From Pirellulaceae bacterium (GTDB lineage: Bacteria > Planctomycetota > Planctomycetia > Pirellulales > Pirellulaceae), in NCBI GenBank assembly GCA_018402565.1, contig JAGYIQ010000004.1:637019-701018 (forward strand): a DNA stretch of 64,000 nucleotides, in the 5' to 3' direction. Shown here piece after piece: positions 1 to 8,458 of this stretch. Each line of letters opens with the position of its first letter. Within the stretch, counting starts at the first letter, position 1. The translations under genes and the position numbers were made by a program. Below the pieces are notes generated by a model. That model made no database searches and had not been told where the DNA came from. It saw only the letters and a program-made list of their open reading frames with translations.

Positions 1-1753
1 GCTCGAGATGCGACTGATGAATGGCTTGCACGGTCGCCATGCGCACGCGTGGTTCAGGATGCTGGATTGCGGTGCGGTAGACTGCTGCGATCAGCTCGAC
101 GAGGTCAGCGTCGATCGATTCGGCTGGAGAGCTGCTGTTGATTCGCGTCGCTAGAATGCGAATTGATTGAATCTGCAGGTTGAGCGATCCGGGAATGGCT
201 TCGGTCGCGATGGACTGAAAGAAACGATCAGCCGCCGTGACAGAGGAATCGCCCGCCGTCGTGAGGATTCGGCCGAGGGTCCAAGCGGTCCAAGTTTCGA
301 TGAGCTCGGGCAGTTGAGCCGAGCGTAGTTTTCCCAGCAGCTCCTCTTGAACCCGAGTTCCTCGGCGGACCAATTCAACTTGGGCATCGATTTGTCGGAC
401 GGGCAGTGGGCTGGCGAATTCCGTCAACAATTCTGCGACGGAGAACTGGTCCAGCGGCTTGTCGACCTTCAGCGGCTCGGCCGGGGCCGCCTCTTTCCAG
501 CGGACTCGGAATATCCGCCCTTCGTTGGTTAGTTCACCGTCCTGCCACTCGGCACCGTAGCCACTGCCCCAACCCAATATCCATAGCGCCCCGTCTGGTC
601 CGAACTCCATATCGGTGGGCCGAAACAGGGATGGGCCACCGACGATAAAGGGCTCCCAATCACCACCTTGCGGTTTTAACAGCGCACCGTCCCATTGGGG
701 GCGCCAGACGAACGTGGTCTTGCGTAGCCAATCATTGATGAAAAACACTTGGCGGTACTCAGCGGGGAACTGCGGCGAATCACCAAACACGATCCCCGTA
801 CCGGAGCCCTCGAATAAGGGACCGCTGACCTGGGCCGTCGGTGCGTGGGGCTGGGTGTCCCAGTGACTGCTCCAAGGATGGTTCCAACCGAAATGGGCAC
901 CGTAAAACGGCATGATCACTCGGTCGCCGCCCACTTGATCGTTGTCGGTACCCAACCAGTTGAACCCGGCATCCAGGGCGATATCCCAAGGATTACGAAA
1001 ACCGCGTGCCACGATTTCCAAGTTGTGCCCTCCCTCGTCGCAGCGCAGCATCCCGCCATGCAGCCCCCAGTCATCGTCGGGGTCTTGGTAGGTTCGTTGG
1101 TAGGAGTCTCGGGTGAAGACCTGTGGCGGTGGGAAGTCGGGCACATTGTCGGGCGCGGTCACTCCCCACAAATCGCGAAACGGCTTGGGTGCGTAGCGCC
1201 CCGGTTCACTCAGGCCCTTGGAGTTGCCTTTGCTCATGTACAGTTTGCCATCGGGAGCCCACGTCAGCCCATGCAGGCCATGCTCCAAGTTGCCCAAGTC
1301 CGTGTAGACTCGCACGTACTCGTCGGCTTGATCATCGCCATCCAAATCGCGGACGATGGTCAGATCGGGCGCGTTGGCAACCCAGAGATCATTGCCACGC
1401 CAAGCCATGGCCTGGATCGTATTGAATCCGGCGGCGAAGACCTTCGTTGTATCGGCCTGGCCATCGCCATTGGTGTCCAGGAACAGGACCACGCTGTCGC
1501 CCGGTGTCTCCGGAGTCGGGCTGCGATACTGGGGACCCATGCCGACAAACAAACGGCCGCGGCGGTCAAACGCCAGCGAGCAGGGCTGGCGGACCAGTGG
1601 TTCGCGAGCGAACTCGATCACTTCAAAACCGTCCGGCACTTGTGGGAGTGCTGCCCCATCGGCGGACTTGTCAGAAAACGACTGGGCCCAACAGGGCGCG
1701 CTCACCAGCGACAGAAGGCAGCAGCTGATCCGCAGCATCAACACGCGAAGCAT
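1..1753 (-). CDS. PVC-type membrane-bound dehydrogenase-like protein, partial (3' end outside window)
   Basis: The reverse strand is open from an ATG at 1753 (preceded by GGGGAAGAA) to the window edge, giving about 584 residues with no stop. It starts with a secretion signal (hydrophobic stretch ending in CWAQS), followed by a propeller-type domain with the phrases VPDGFEVIEFA, LDTNGDGQADTTKVF and GFRNPWDIALD that mark the planctomycete/verrucomicrobial 'putative membrane-bound dehydrogenase' family, whose members are often followed by HEAT-like repeats and a c-type heme domain. The last ~150 residues visible are helical and HEAT-like; any CxxCH would lie beyond the window. Family members are thought to be periplasmic sugar-type dehydrogenases, but the substrate is unknown. 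A long forward-strand reading frame over the same bases is a shadow. Confidence 0.85.
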   Translation of the reverse strand, partial: MLRVLMLRISCCLLSLVSAPCWAQSFSDKSADGAALPQVPDGFEVIEFAREPLVRQPCSLAFDRRGRLFVGMGPQYRSPTPETPGDSVVLFLDTNGDGQADTTKVFAAGFNTIQAMAWRGNDLWVANAPDLTIVRDLDGDDQADEYVRVYTDLGNLEHGLHGLTWAPDGKLYMSKGNSKGLSEPGRYAPKPFRDLWGVTAPDNVPDFPPPQVFTRDSYQRTYQDPDDDWGLHGGMLRCDEGGHNLEIVARGFRNPWDIALDAGFNWLGTDNDQVGGDRVIMPFYGAHFGWNHPWSSHWDTQPHAPTAQVSGPLFEGSGTGIVFGDSPQFPAEYRQVFFINDWLRKTTFVWRPQWDGALLKPQGGDWEPFIVGGPSLFRPTDMEFGPDGALWILGWGSGYGAEWQDGELTNEGRIFRVRWKEAAPAEPLKVDKPLDQFSVAELLTEFASPLPVRQIDAQVELVRRGTRVQEELLGKLRSAQLPELIETWTAWTLGRILTTAGDSSVTAADRFFQSIATEAIPGSLNLQIQSIRILATRINSSSPAESIDADLVELIAAVYRTAIQHPEPRVRMATVQAIHQSHLE

Positions 1754-2071
1754 TTCTTCCCCGTAACTCGAAACAGGCAGACGATTTGCCCCTCCAACCC
1801 CCTCAGTCTAACAGGTAGCCTCCGGGAGTAAATCGACAAAACGCGGACGCTCGTTGGCAAATTGACTACCGATTGCAAGTTCCGCATTGTCCCGTAGCCG
1901 ACTAACCGCAGCCGGGCGAGGGGATTAGAATGTACCGCGAGCCCTGAATCGTGACGGATGGATTTCCCGTCGGTCGCGGCCTTTCCCGCCCGGGAATGGG
2001 GCGGGCTGAGGAACAATCAACCCGCCAAATGGTGGCTGGGGACCGGACCTTTTTCCTGTTGGAGTTATCGG

Positions 2072-3283
2072 ATGTTGCAGAATGTTTTGACGCGGAGCCT
2101 GGTTGCGTTGCCGCTGTGTATGGCGGTGTCGTTCGGAGCCAACGCTCGCTCGGCCGCGGATGAAGTCCCCTCCGAGTTCGTCGGGTCGGGGCTGACTCGG
2201 ATGTCGGGCGGTTATAGCCCGATCCGGTCCGAGATGGACCTGTCGGCTGAGGTGGCCAAGACGCCCCCGGCCGATCTGAAGAACCCCAAGTACGGACAGG
2301 TCGAATTCGGTGGGAATAGCTGGAAGTACATTCTGGATGAACCGGAAGGCGAGCCTGCCCGATTGTTCGTCGATGCCAACGGCGACGGGGATTTCACCAA
2401 CGATCCAGCCGTCGAGTGGACCGGGACCAAACAGGGCGAGTTCACGATGTACCGCGGTAGCTTCGACATCGAAATGACGCCGGGCCAAATGGCTCGCGTG
2501 GAAGCCTATCGCTTCGACCCCACTGACGAACGTCGTGCGGTTCTGAAGAACACGCTGCTGTACTACGGCGACTTCGGTTACAAGTACACGCTGACCATGG
2601 ATGGCAAGTCCTTCGAGACGGTCTTGGCGGGTGCCCCTTCGGCGACTACGGTCATTTGGATTGATCGCGATGGCAACGGGCAACGCAGCAACAACTACGA
2701 AATCGCTCGGGTCGGCACGCCGTTTAACTTCACCGGTACGACCTACGAACTGAGTGTCGCGGATGGGAAGCTGTTCTTGACGACCGCCAGCGAGTCGCTG
2801 GCCCAAGCCCCGATGCCACCGGACTTGACCTTGGGCAAGACGGCCCTGAGCTTCACGGCCACCACCTTGGATGGCACCGAGATCACCTTCCCCGGTACCT
2901 ACGCCGGCAAGATCGTGATGCTGGATTTCTGGGCGACTTGGTGCGGACCCTGCATCGCGGAACTGCCCAACATGCGACAGGCCTACGCGGACTGGCACGA
3001 TCAAGGCTTCGAGATCGTGGGCATCAGCTTTGACCAAGAGGACATGGAAGAAAAACTCCAGGAATTCATGGAAAAAGAATCCATGCCATGGCCCCAGATC
3101 TACGAAGGCAAGGGCTGGAACACGACCCTGGGCAAGATGCACGACGTCAGCGGCATCCCCTTCGTGTTGTTGGTCGATGGCGACACCGGCGCGATCCTGG
3201 GCACCTCCCGCCAATTGCGTGGGCCAGGCTTGAGCGAGTACATCGGCAAGGCGTTGGAAGCCAAGAAGGGCAACCAACCGTAA
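2072..3283 (+). CDS. secreted TlpA-family thiol-disulfide protein
   Basis: 403-residue protein. The ATG at 2072 is chosen because GGAG lies 7 bases upstream and it begins a clean signal peptide (LVALPLCMAVSFGANA), whereas the open frame extends upstream into unrelated sequence. Residues ~30-255 form a family-specific N-terminal region containing acidic loops such as DANGDGDF and DRDGNGQR that resemble calcium-binding loops. The C-terminal ~140 residues are a thioredoxin fold with the redox motif WCGPC (Cys291, Cys294) and the cis-proline GIPF, typical of TlpA/ResA-like periplasmic oxidoreductases. It stands alone, followed by a terminator. The redox partner is unknown; a cytochrome-maturation or general disulfide role is possible but not shown by the neighbours. 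Confidence 0.88.
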   Translation: MLQNVLTRSLVALPLCMAVSFGANARSAADEVPSEFVGSGLTRMSGGYSPIRSEMDLSAEVAKTPPADLKNPKYGQVEFGGNSWKYILDEPEGEPARLFVDANGDGDFTNDPAVEWTGTKQGEFTMYRGSFDIEMTPGQMARVEAYRFDPTDERRAVLKNTLLYYGDFGYKYTLTMDGKSFETVLAGAPSATTVIWIDRDGNGQRSNNYEIARVGTPFNFTGTTYELSVADGKLFLTTASESLAQAPMPPDLTLGKTALSFTATTLDGTEITFPGTYAGKIVMLDFWATWCGPCIAELPNMRQAYADWHDQGFEIVGISFDQEDMEEKLQEFMEKESMPWPQIYEGKGWNTTLGKMHDVSGIPFVLLVDGDTGAILGTSRQLRGPGLSEYIGKALEAKKGNQP

Positions 3284-3317
3284 ACCCTCTTTCGAGGAAA
3301 GTGTTGATAGCACCAAG

Positions 3318-3350
3318 ACACCGTCGCGAGATTCGCGGCGGTGTTTTTTT
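3318..3350 (+). terminator. intrinsic terminator of the redoxin gene
   Basis: Arms 3318-3329 and 3333-3344 pair (ACACCGTCGCGA with TCGCGGCGGTGT, one mismatch) around a three-base loop and run straight into seven T residues, 35 bases after the redoxin stop codon. Confidence 0.85.
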
Positions 3351-3360
3351 GTCGCGGCAT

Positions 3361-3613
3361 GCGTAGCGGAATGCGTCAAGCATTTCGTGCCCCTAGAACA
3401 AACGTCGCGGCGCGTAGCGGAATGCGTCAAGTATTTCGTGCCCCTAGAACAAACGTCGCGGCATGCGTAGCGGAATGCGTCAAGGGCTTGTTGATTTTTC
3501 CAGACTTACACGCGAAATCGCCGCCTGATTCAATGAAATCGGGCAAAAACATGACGTTTCCGCCTCAATCGAAATGCTTGACGCATTCCGGTACGGAAAA
3601 ATCAACAAGCCGT
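3361..3613. repeat. short tandem copies plus an inverted pair (MITE-like)
   Basis: Three copies of a 51-53 bp unit begin at 3361, 3412 and 3465 with GCGTAGCGGAATGCGTCAAG. The third copy runs into GGCTTGTTGATTTTTCC (3485-3501), whose reverse complement GGAAAAATCAACAAGCC lies at 3597-3613; CTTGACGCATTCC at 3578-3590 similarly mirrors the unit start. The region between the convergent genes therefore holds a small palindromic repeat and no gene is visible. Confidence 0.7.
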
Positions 3614-3673
3614 GATTGCATTCCGCGACGAGAGGGCAAACCATCCGTTGTCTTCCGCGCGGAGCGATGATTT

Positions 3674-4594
3674 TTATTGGATTGAAAGGGGTTCTTCTGG
3701 GCTGCGCACTTGACGCAACAGGGCTTGTACCACGGGGCGCTGCGCACGGATGTGGTCGGCCAGCGCGATTCGTGCCGAGTGCCAGTCCTGGTCCAGCAAC
3801 GCGGTGAGGATCTGTCGGTGCTGTTGGGCCATGGCGTCGCGCCAGCCTGTCTCGACCGCCGCCATCTGGAACAGTTGAGCGTAGTAGTTCGAGTGGCGAT
3901 GGAAAAAATCCGCGATGTAACGATTGCCGGCCTGTTGAACCAGGTAACCGTGGATCTCGTTGTTGAGTGGGGCGGGGGCTGTGGGTGTGGGCGAGGGGAG
4001 TTCGGTGGTCGGGTTACCCTCCAACATTTCGTGGAGACGGGTGGAATCCAGGCGACCTTGGGCTAGGTCCAGGGCGGCGAGCTCCAGTACCTCGCGGATT
4101 TCAAGGTACTGCAACATATCGCTGGCGTCGAACGGCCGGACCTGCCAGCCGCGGCGGGGGACATGCACCACGAGGCCCTGGCCGGCCAGTTCGCTGAAGA
4201 GCAAGCGGAGCCCGCCGCGGCCGACTCCGAGTCGCTCGCTCCAGACGTTCTCGCGCAGAAAATTGGCCTGACCCTGGAGGCTGAGGCGGACGACCTCCTG
4301 CACCATTTGATCGCGGATCGACTGCCGCGACGCCTCCTGCCCGCTGGTGGCGTGGTGGGTAGCCAGGTCGTTGGGAGGGGGTGGTTGGGTCCGGGCCAGG
4401 CGTCCGTTGGGGCGTTTCTCCAGCAAACCGCGGCCGATCAGCGTCTCCAGGGCTTGGTTGACTGGTGTGCGACTGCTGCCGTAGTGCCGAGCCAGTTCGA
4501 GGGAGTTGAGTCGGAAGGGCAGGGGGGCGGGGCTTGCCAGACGCGTCGCCAAATCTTGGGCGATCCAGTCGCTAAGTCGTTGCGAGGGGTTCAT
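3674..4594 (-). CDS. GntR-type transcriptional regulator with FCD-like domain
   Basis: 306 residues, divergent from the hydroxyproline operon, so probably its regulator. Residues ~1-75 form a winged helix typical of GntR proteins (HYGSSRTPVNQALETLIGRGL). A second segment (residues ~90-165) reads again like a winged helix (FLRENVWSERLGVGRGGLRLLFSELAGQGLV, wing HVPRRGWQVRPF), which is the region normally leading into the FCD effector domain; the rest (DMLQYLEIREVLELAALDLA and a late histidine-rich helix with H and E residues) matches the helical FCD ligand domain. So the protein appears to carry two DNA-binding-like modules ahead of one effector domain. The effector is inferred to be a hydroxyproline-pathway metabolite, from context only. 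Confidence 0.8.
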   Translation of the reverse strand: MNPSQRLSDWIAQDLATRLASPAPLPFRLNSLELARHYGSSRTPVNQALETLIGRGLLEKRPNGRLARTQPPPPNDLATHHATSGQEASRQSIRDQMVQEVVRLSLQGQANFLRENVWSERLGVGRGGLRLLFSELAGQGLVVHVPRRGWQVRPFDASDMLQYLEIREVLELAALDLAQGRLDSTRLHEMLEGNPTTELPSPTPTAPAPLNNEIHGYLVQQAGNRYIADFFHRHSNYYAQLFQMAAVETGWRDAMAQQHRQILTALLDQDWHSARIALADHIRAQRPVVQALLRQVRSPEEPLSIQ

Positions 4595-4619
4595 GGGGCG
4601 GCCAGTTCATCTTGTTTAA

Positions 4620-4718
4620 TAACGTTACAATCAACGCAGTTCGGGGGGCTGGGCGGAGCTCCCCCCGCGCCCCATTGACACCGGCACCCCGCCAGGTACA
4701 TTTGTCTATTGTTAACAA
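4620..4718. promoter_or_regulatory. divergent control region with two AT-rich palindromes
   Basis: The 152-base gap between the regulator and the operon is G/C-rich except for two palindromes: TAACGTTA (4620-4627), next to the regulator start and overlapping the -10-like TACAAT (4626-4631), and TTGTTAACAA (4709-4718), 28 bases before the deaminase start. Perfect AT palindromes placed like this are reasonable operator candidates for the GntR protein. A half copy, TTGTTAA, recurs at 5841-5847 just before the next gene. Confidence 0.45.
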
Positions 4719-4746
4719 AAAACACTTCCTTGTCGAGGAGCCAACC

Positions 4747-5718
4747 ATGACAATCCACTCGCAGACACACCAATCCCAGTCAAACCAAGCCCTGGCGAAC
4801 CAATCGCAAAATGCGGGCAGTACCCGGGTCAAGTGGCAGGGGGTTTTCCCTGCGGCGACCACCCAGTTCAACTCGGATTATTCGGTCAACCTCCCGGGCA
4901 CGCTGGAGCACGTCGAGGCGATGATCGGGGCGGGTATCCACGGCTTGGTGATGTTGGGGACCGTCGGCGAGAACTGCTCGTTGGAGTACGCCGAGAAGCT
5001 GGAGGTGCTCAAGGCGACTGTCGATCATGTCGCGGGTCGGATTCCGGTGCTGAGCGGTGTGGCGGAGTACACAACGGCCTTGGCTTGTCGCTATGCTGCG
5101 GACGCTCAGAAGGCTGGCGCCGACGGCTTGATGGTGCTGCCGGCCATGGTCTACCGTTCGGACTCTCGCGAGACGGCCGCTCATTTCCGCGGCGTGGCCC
5201 AGGCCAGCGACCTGCCGATCATGATCTACAACAACCCCGTGTCCTATAAAGTGGACATCAAGCCGGAAGAGTTCGTGGAATTGGCGGATGAGCCCAAGTT
5301 TGTGGCGATCAAAGAGTCGTCCGAGGATGTGCGTCGCATCACCGACCTGATCAACCTCTGCGGCGATCGTTATATTCTGTTCTGTGGCGTCGACGACATT
5401 GTGCTGGAGAGTCTGATGGTCGGTGCCACGGGCTGGATTTCGGGTTTGGTCAACGCCTTCCCGGCGGAGAATCGACTGCTGTGGGACTTGGTTCAGGCGG
5501 GCGATTGGAAGCGGGCGGTCGAGGTCTACCGATGGTACATGCCGCTGTTGCACTTGGACACCGACGTCAAGTTGGTCCAGTACATCAAGTTGGCCAATGC
5601 CGAATGCGGTTACGGCACCGAGTTGACTCGGCCGCCGCGACTGCCGCTGGTGGGCACCGAGCGAGATCGCGTGCTGGGCATCATCCGCCGCGGCATCAAG
5701 CATCGCCCGCAGGCCTAA
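4747..5718 (+). CDS. DapA-family lyase, probable 1-pyrroline-4-hydroxy-2-carboxylate deaminase
   Basis: 323 residues; ATG at 4747 follows GAGGAG with six bases spacing. The dihydrodipicolinate synthase/N-acetylneuraminate lyase fold is clear: the GTVGE-type motif (MLGTVGENCSLEY), Tyr161 in YNNP, and the Schiff-base Lys189 in VAIKESS, with the usual 28-residue spacing between Tyr and Lys. True DapA enzymes are shorter (~290) and sit in lysine operons; here the next genes are a semialdehyde dehydrogenase, a proline-racemase-like epimerase and an FAD amine dehydrogenase. That set matches the bacterial trans-4-hydroxyproline route, in which a DapA-family deaminase turns pyrroline hydroxycarboxylate into 2-oxoglutarate semialdehyde. 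Substrate assignment rests on context. Confidence 0.82.
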   Translation: MTIHSQTHQSQSNQALANQSQNAGSTRVKWQGVFPAATTQFNSDYSVNLPGTLEHVEAMIGAGIHGLVMLGTVGENCSLEYAEKLEVLKATVDHVAGRIPVLSGVAEYTTALACRYAADAQKAGADGLMVLPAMVYRSDSRETAAHFRGVAQASDLPIMIYNNPVSYKVDIKPEEFVELADEPKFVAIKESSEDVRRITDLINLCGDRYILFCGVDDIVLESLMVGATGWISGLVNAFPAENRLLWDLVQAGDWKRAVEVYRWYMPLLHLDTDVKLVQYIKLANAECGYGTELTRPPRLPLVGTERDRVLGIIRRGIKHRPQA

Positions 5719-5859
5719 GCCACAGTGCTCAGCACCCGGTTGTTGCGGGAATTGGACGCTGACCGGTTCCGGCTCATTCGGTAACGGGTTTGCGGACGAG
5801 TCCCCAGGTCCAAGCGTGCATTGATCTGAGATAGCGTTTATTGTTAAGGGATAACTACA
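5719..5859 (+). repeat. intergenic spacer with a dispersed repeat copy
   Basis: Bases 5762-5803 (ccggttccggctcattcggt and onward to gcggacgagtcc) match 61623-61664 with a few differences, so a dispersed element copy lies inside this operon spacer. The spacer also carries the TTGTTAA half palindrome at 5841-5847 and the AAGGG ribosome-binding site at 5846-5850. Confidence 0.55.
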
Positions 5860-7431
5860 GTGAGTGAGATGGCAAAGGTTTGGTTGGATGGCTTGTGGAC
5901 CGAGTCGCATGGCAGCGAGTCGTTTGTGGCCATCAATCCAACGACCGGTGCGACCTTGGCGGGTCGATATCCGGTCAGCGATTGGGTGGACTGCGAGCGA
6001 GCGTTGGCGGCGGCGGACGCGGCCTTCCAGGCGCTAGTCGATGTGCCACGCGAACGCCTGGCCCTGTTTCTCGAAGGCTACGCGGCGGCCATCGAAGCGG
6101 ACGCCGAGGCCTTGGCGGCACTGGCGTCCAGCGAGACGGGCTTGCCGGTGGCGCCGCGACTCAAAGACGTCGAGATCCCGCGGACAGTCGGCCAACTGCG
6201 GCAAGCCGCGGCGGCTTGCCGTACGGGTTCCTGGGCCCTGCCGACCATCGACACCGCGGCGGGGATCCGTTCGGTGCATGCGGCCATCGGCCCAGTGCTA
6301 GCCATTGGACCGAACAACTTTCCTTTTGCATTTAACGGCATCTGCGGTGGTGACTTTGCCGCGGCCATCGCGGCGGGCAACCCGGTGATCGCCAAAGGCC
6401 ATCCGTCACATCCGGGCACGACGGCTCGCTTGGCCCAGTGGGCGGCGCAAGCCTTGACGGCCGCCGAGTTGCCCTCGGCCACGGTTCAATTGATTTATCG
6501 CATGTCCAGTGCCTATGGGCTGAAGATGATGAGCGACCCGCGGTTGGCAGCCGTCGGATTTACTGGCAGCAAGTCGGCAGGACTGAAGATCAAGCAGACC
6601 TGCGACCAGTACGGCAAGCCGGCTTATTTGGAGATGTCCAGCATCAATCCGGTGGTCATCCTGCCGGGGGCCTTGGCCCAGCGTGGCGCCGAGTTGGTCG
6701 CGGAGTTTTCGGGCAGTTGCCTGATGGCTGCGGGCCAGTTCTGCACCAACCCGGGTTTGGTCATCTTGGTCGGCGGGGCAGATGCCGAGGCGTTTGTAGC
6801 GGGCGTGCAAGCCAAGTTCGCCGAGGCGCCCGCGGGAACATTGCTCTCGCCCCAAGTCCAACAATCCGTATTGGCCGGGATTGGCCAGGTCCATGCCGCT
6901 GGTGCGGAACTGCTGGTCGGTGGTCGGTCGATCGAGGAAGGCGGCCGCGTCGCGGTGCAGAACACCTTGCTCCGAGTCACTGGCGACAAGTTTTTGGAGA
7001 ACCCCGAGGCGTTTCAAACGGAGATGTTCGGCCCGGCATCACTGTTGGTCTTGGCCCAGGACGTCGAGCAGGCTCGGCAGATCTTGCAACACTTGGAGGG
7101 CAATCTCACGGGCGGGATCTACTCCAGTACCGATGGCAGTGATGAAGCCGCCTACGCGCGTCTGACGCCCGTCCTGCGACAACGCGTCGGTCGGCTTTTG
7201 AACGATAAGATGCCAACCGGCGTGGCGGTCTCGGCGGCCATGAATCACGGCGGGCCTTTCCCCGCCACGGGCCATGCCGGCTTCACCGCGGTGGGCATCC
7301 CGGCTTCGCTGCGACGGTTCAGCGCTTTGCATTGTTATGACAACGTACGGCCCGAGCGTCTGCCGGCCCTACTGCAGGACGGCAACCCCAGCGGCGCGTG
7401 GCGATGGGTCGATGGCCAATGGAAGGTGTAA
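5860..7431 (+). CDS. aldehyde dehydrogenase, probable 2-oxoglutarate semialdehyde dehydrogenase
   Basis: 523 residues. A GTG start at 5860 is preferred over the ATG at 5869 because AAGGG lies nine bases before the GTG. The ALDH fold is complete: GFTGSKSAG for cofactor binding, general-base Glu258 in LEMSSINP and nucleophile Cys295 in GQFCTNPG, with the length and the 'SSINPV' variant that characterise the NADP-type ketoglutarate semialdehyde dehydrogenases rather than classical ALDHs. In the hydroxyproline route this enzyme oxidises 2-oxoglutarate semialdehyde to 2-oxoglutarate, which fits the product of the gene before it. The stop codon is one base from the next start. Confidence 0.85.
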   Translation: MSEMAKVWLDGLWTESHGSESFVAINPTTGATLAGRYPVSDWVDCERALAAADAAFQALVDVPRERLALFLEGYAAAIEADAEALAALASSETGLPVAPRLKDVEIPRTVGQLRQAAAACRTGSWALPTIDTAAGIRSVHAAIGPVLAIGPNNFPFAFNGICGGDFAAAIAAGNPVIAKGHPSHPGTTARLAQWAAQALTAAELPSATVQLIYRMSSAYGLKMMSDPRLAAVGFTGSKSAGLKIKQTCDQYGKPAYLEMSSINPVVILPGALAQRGAELVAEFSGSCLMAAGQFCTNPGLVILVGGADAEAFVAGVQAKFAEAPAGTLLSPQVQQSVLAGIGQVHAAGAELLVGGRSIEEGGRVAVQNTLLRVTGDKFLENPEAFQTEMFGPASLLVLAQDVEQARQILQHLEGNLTGGIYSSTDGSDEAAYARLTPVLRQRVGRLLNDKMPTGVAVSAAMNHGGPFPATGHAGFTAVGIPASLRRFSALHCYDNVRPERLPALLQDGNPSGAWRWVDGQWKV

Positions 7432-7432
7432 C

Positions 7433-8458
7433 ATGCTGGAACGCTTGCGTGTGATCGATTCGCATACCGGTGGCGAGCCGACGCGGTTGGTGATCGACGG
7501 AGGACCAGACTTCCAGCGTTTGCTGACCGAGGGCTACGTGGGGCCAGCGGACGACATCGCCCAGCGGTTGCGACACGTGGTCCGGGCCCTGGAGCGCGAC
7601 CACGAGGACCTGCGCCGCGGGATCATCTGCGAGCCACGTTCCAGCGAGCACTGGGTGGGGGCTTGGCTATTGCCTCCCGTCGATCCCGCCAATCTGTGCG
7701 GCGTGATCTTTTTCAACAACGTCGGCTACTTGGGCATGTGCGGCCACGGGACGCTTGGGCTAATGGCCAGTCTGGCGTATTTGGGCCGAGCCAACGTGGG
7801 CACTTATGGGATCGAGACACCCGTGGGCGTGGTCCAAGCCGAGCTGCGCGACGCTCATCACACGACCATCGGCAATGTCCCCAGCTTCCTTTACCGCAGC
7901 GATGTCTCCGTGCCGCTGGTCGATCGAGCGTCCGTGGTCGGCGACTTGGCCTGGGGCGGGAACTGGTTCTTCTTGGCTCAGGCCCCGGCCGAGGCGGGGC
8001 CGCTGACCTTGGCGAACCTGCCCGGCCTGCTGCGGCTGACCTTGGAGCTGCAAGCCAGCATGGAAGCACACGGCATTACGGGTCCGCAAGGCGAGCGGAT
8101 CGACCACGTCGAGTTGTTTGCGGCGGGAGAACCGGGAGCGGACAGCCGGAACTTTGTGCTCTGCCCGGGCGGTGCCTACGACCGTTCACCGTGCGGGACC
8201 GGCACCAGTGCCAAGGTCGCTTGCCTGGCGGCCCACGGGAAACTGGCGTCGGGCCAGACCTGGGTCCAGGAGAGCATCACGGGCAGCCGCTTCACGGCCA
8301 GTTATCAGCCGCTGACGGCTGCGGAGAAAGCTCCAGCCGGGTGTCCGGTCGGAATGCTGGCAGTGCGACCATCGATCACAGGTGCGGCGCATGTTTGTGG
8401 CGATACCACTTTAATTTTTGATCCCCAAGATCCTTTTCGCGCGGGAATCCCGGCATGA
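7433..8458 (+). CDS. proline racemase family, probable 4-hydroxyproline 2-epimerase
   Basis: 341 residues; ATG 7433 follows GGAAGG at six bases and comes directly after the dehydrogenase stop. Both catalytic cysteines of the family are present: Cys103 in MCGHGTLG and Cys254 in SPCGTGTSAK. Retaining both argues for an epimerase (L- to D-hydroxyproline) and against the trans-3-hydroxyproline dehydratases of the same family, where the first cysteine is replaced. DSHTGGEPTR at the start is the family signature. This would be step one of the pathway; the product D-isomer is the substrate of the FAD enzyme next in line, whose ATG overlaps this stop codon (ATGA). Confidence 0.88.
   Translation: MLERLRVIDSHTGGEPTRLVIDGGPDFQRLLTEGYVGPADDIAQRLRHVVRALERDHEDLRRGIICEPRSSEHWVGAWLLPPVDPANLCGVIFFNNVGYLGMCGHGTLGLMASLAYLGRANVGTYGIETPVGVVQAELRDAHHTTIGNVPSFLYRSDVSVPLVDRASVVGDLAWGGNWFFLAQAPAEAGPLTLANLPGLLRLTLELQASMEAHGITGPQGERIDHVELFAAGEPGADSRNFVLCPGGAYDRSPCGTGTSAKVACLAAHGKLASGQTWVQESITGSRFTASYQPLTAAEKAPAGCPVGMLAVRPSITGAAHVCGDTTLIFDPQDPFRAGIPA

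Noticed and set aside
845..1831. 328-codon open frame on the plus strand
   Set aside because: It lies antisense to the dehydrogenase-like gene, whose reverse-strand translation has clear family motifs and a signal peptide; the forward frame has none.
1925..3430. 501-codon frame on the minus strand opposite the redoxin gene
   Set aside because: Shadow frame caused by codon bias; the plus strand encodes WCGPC and the thioredoxin fold.
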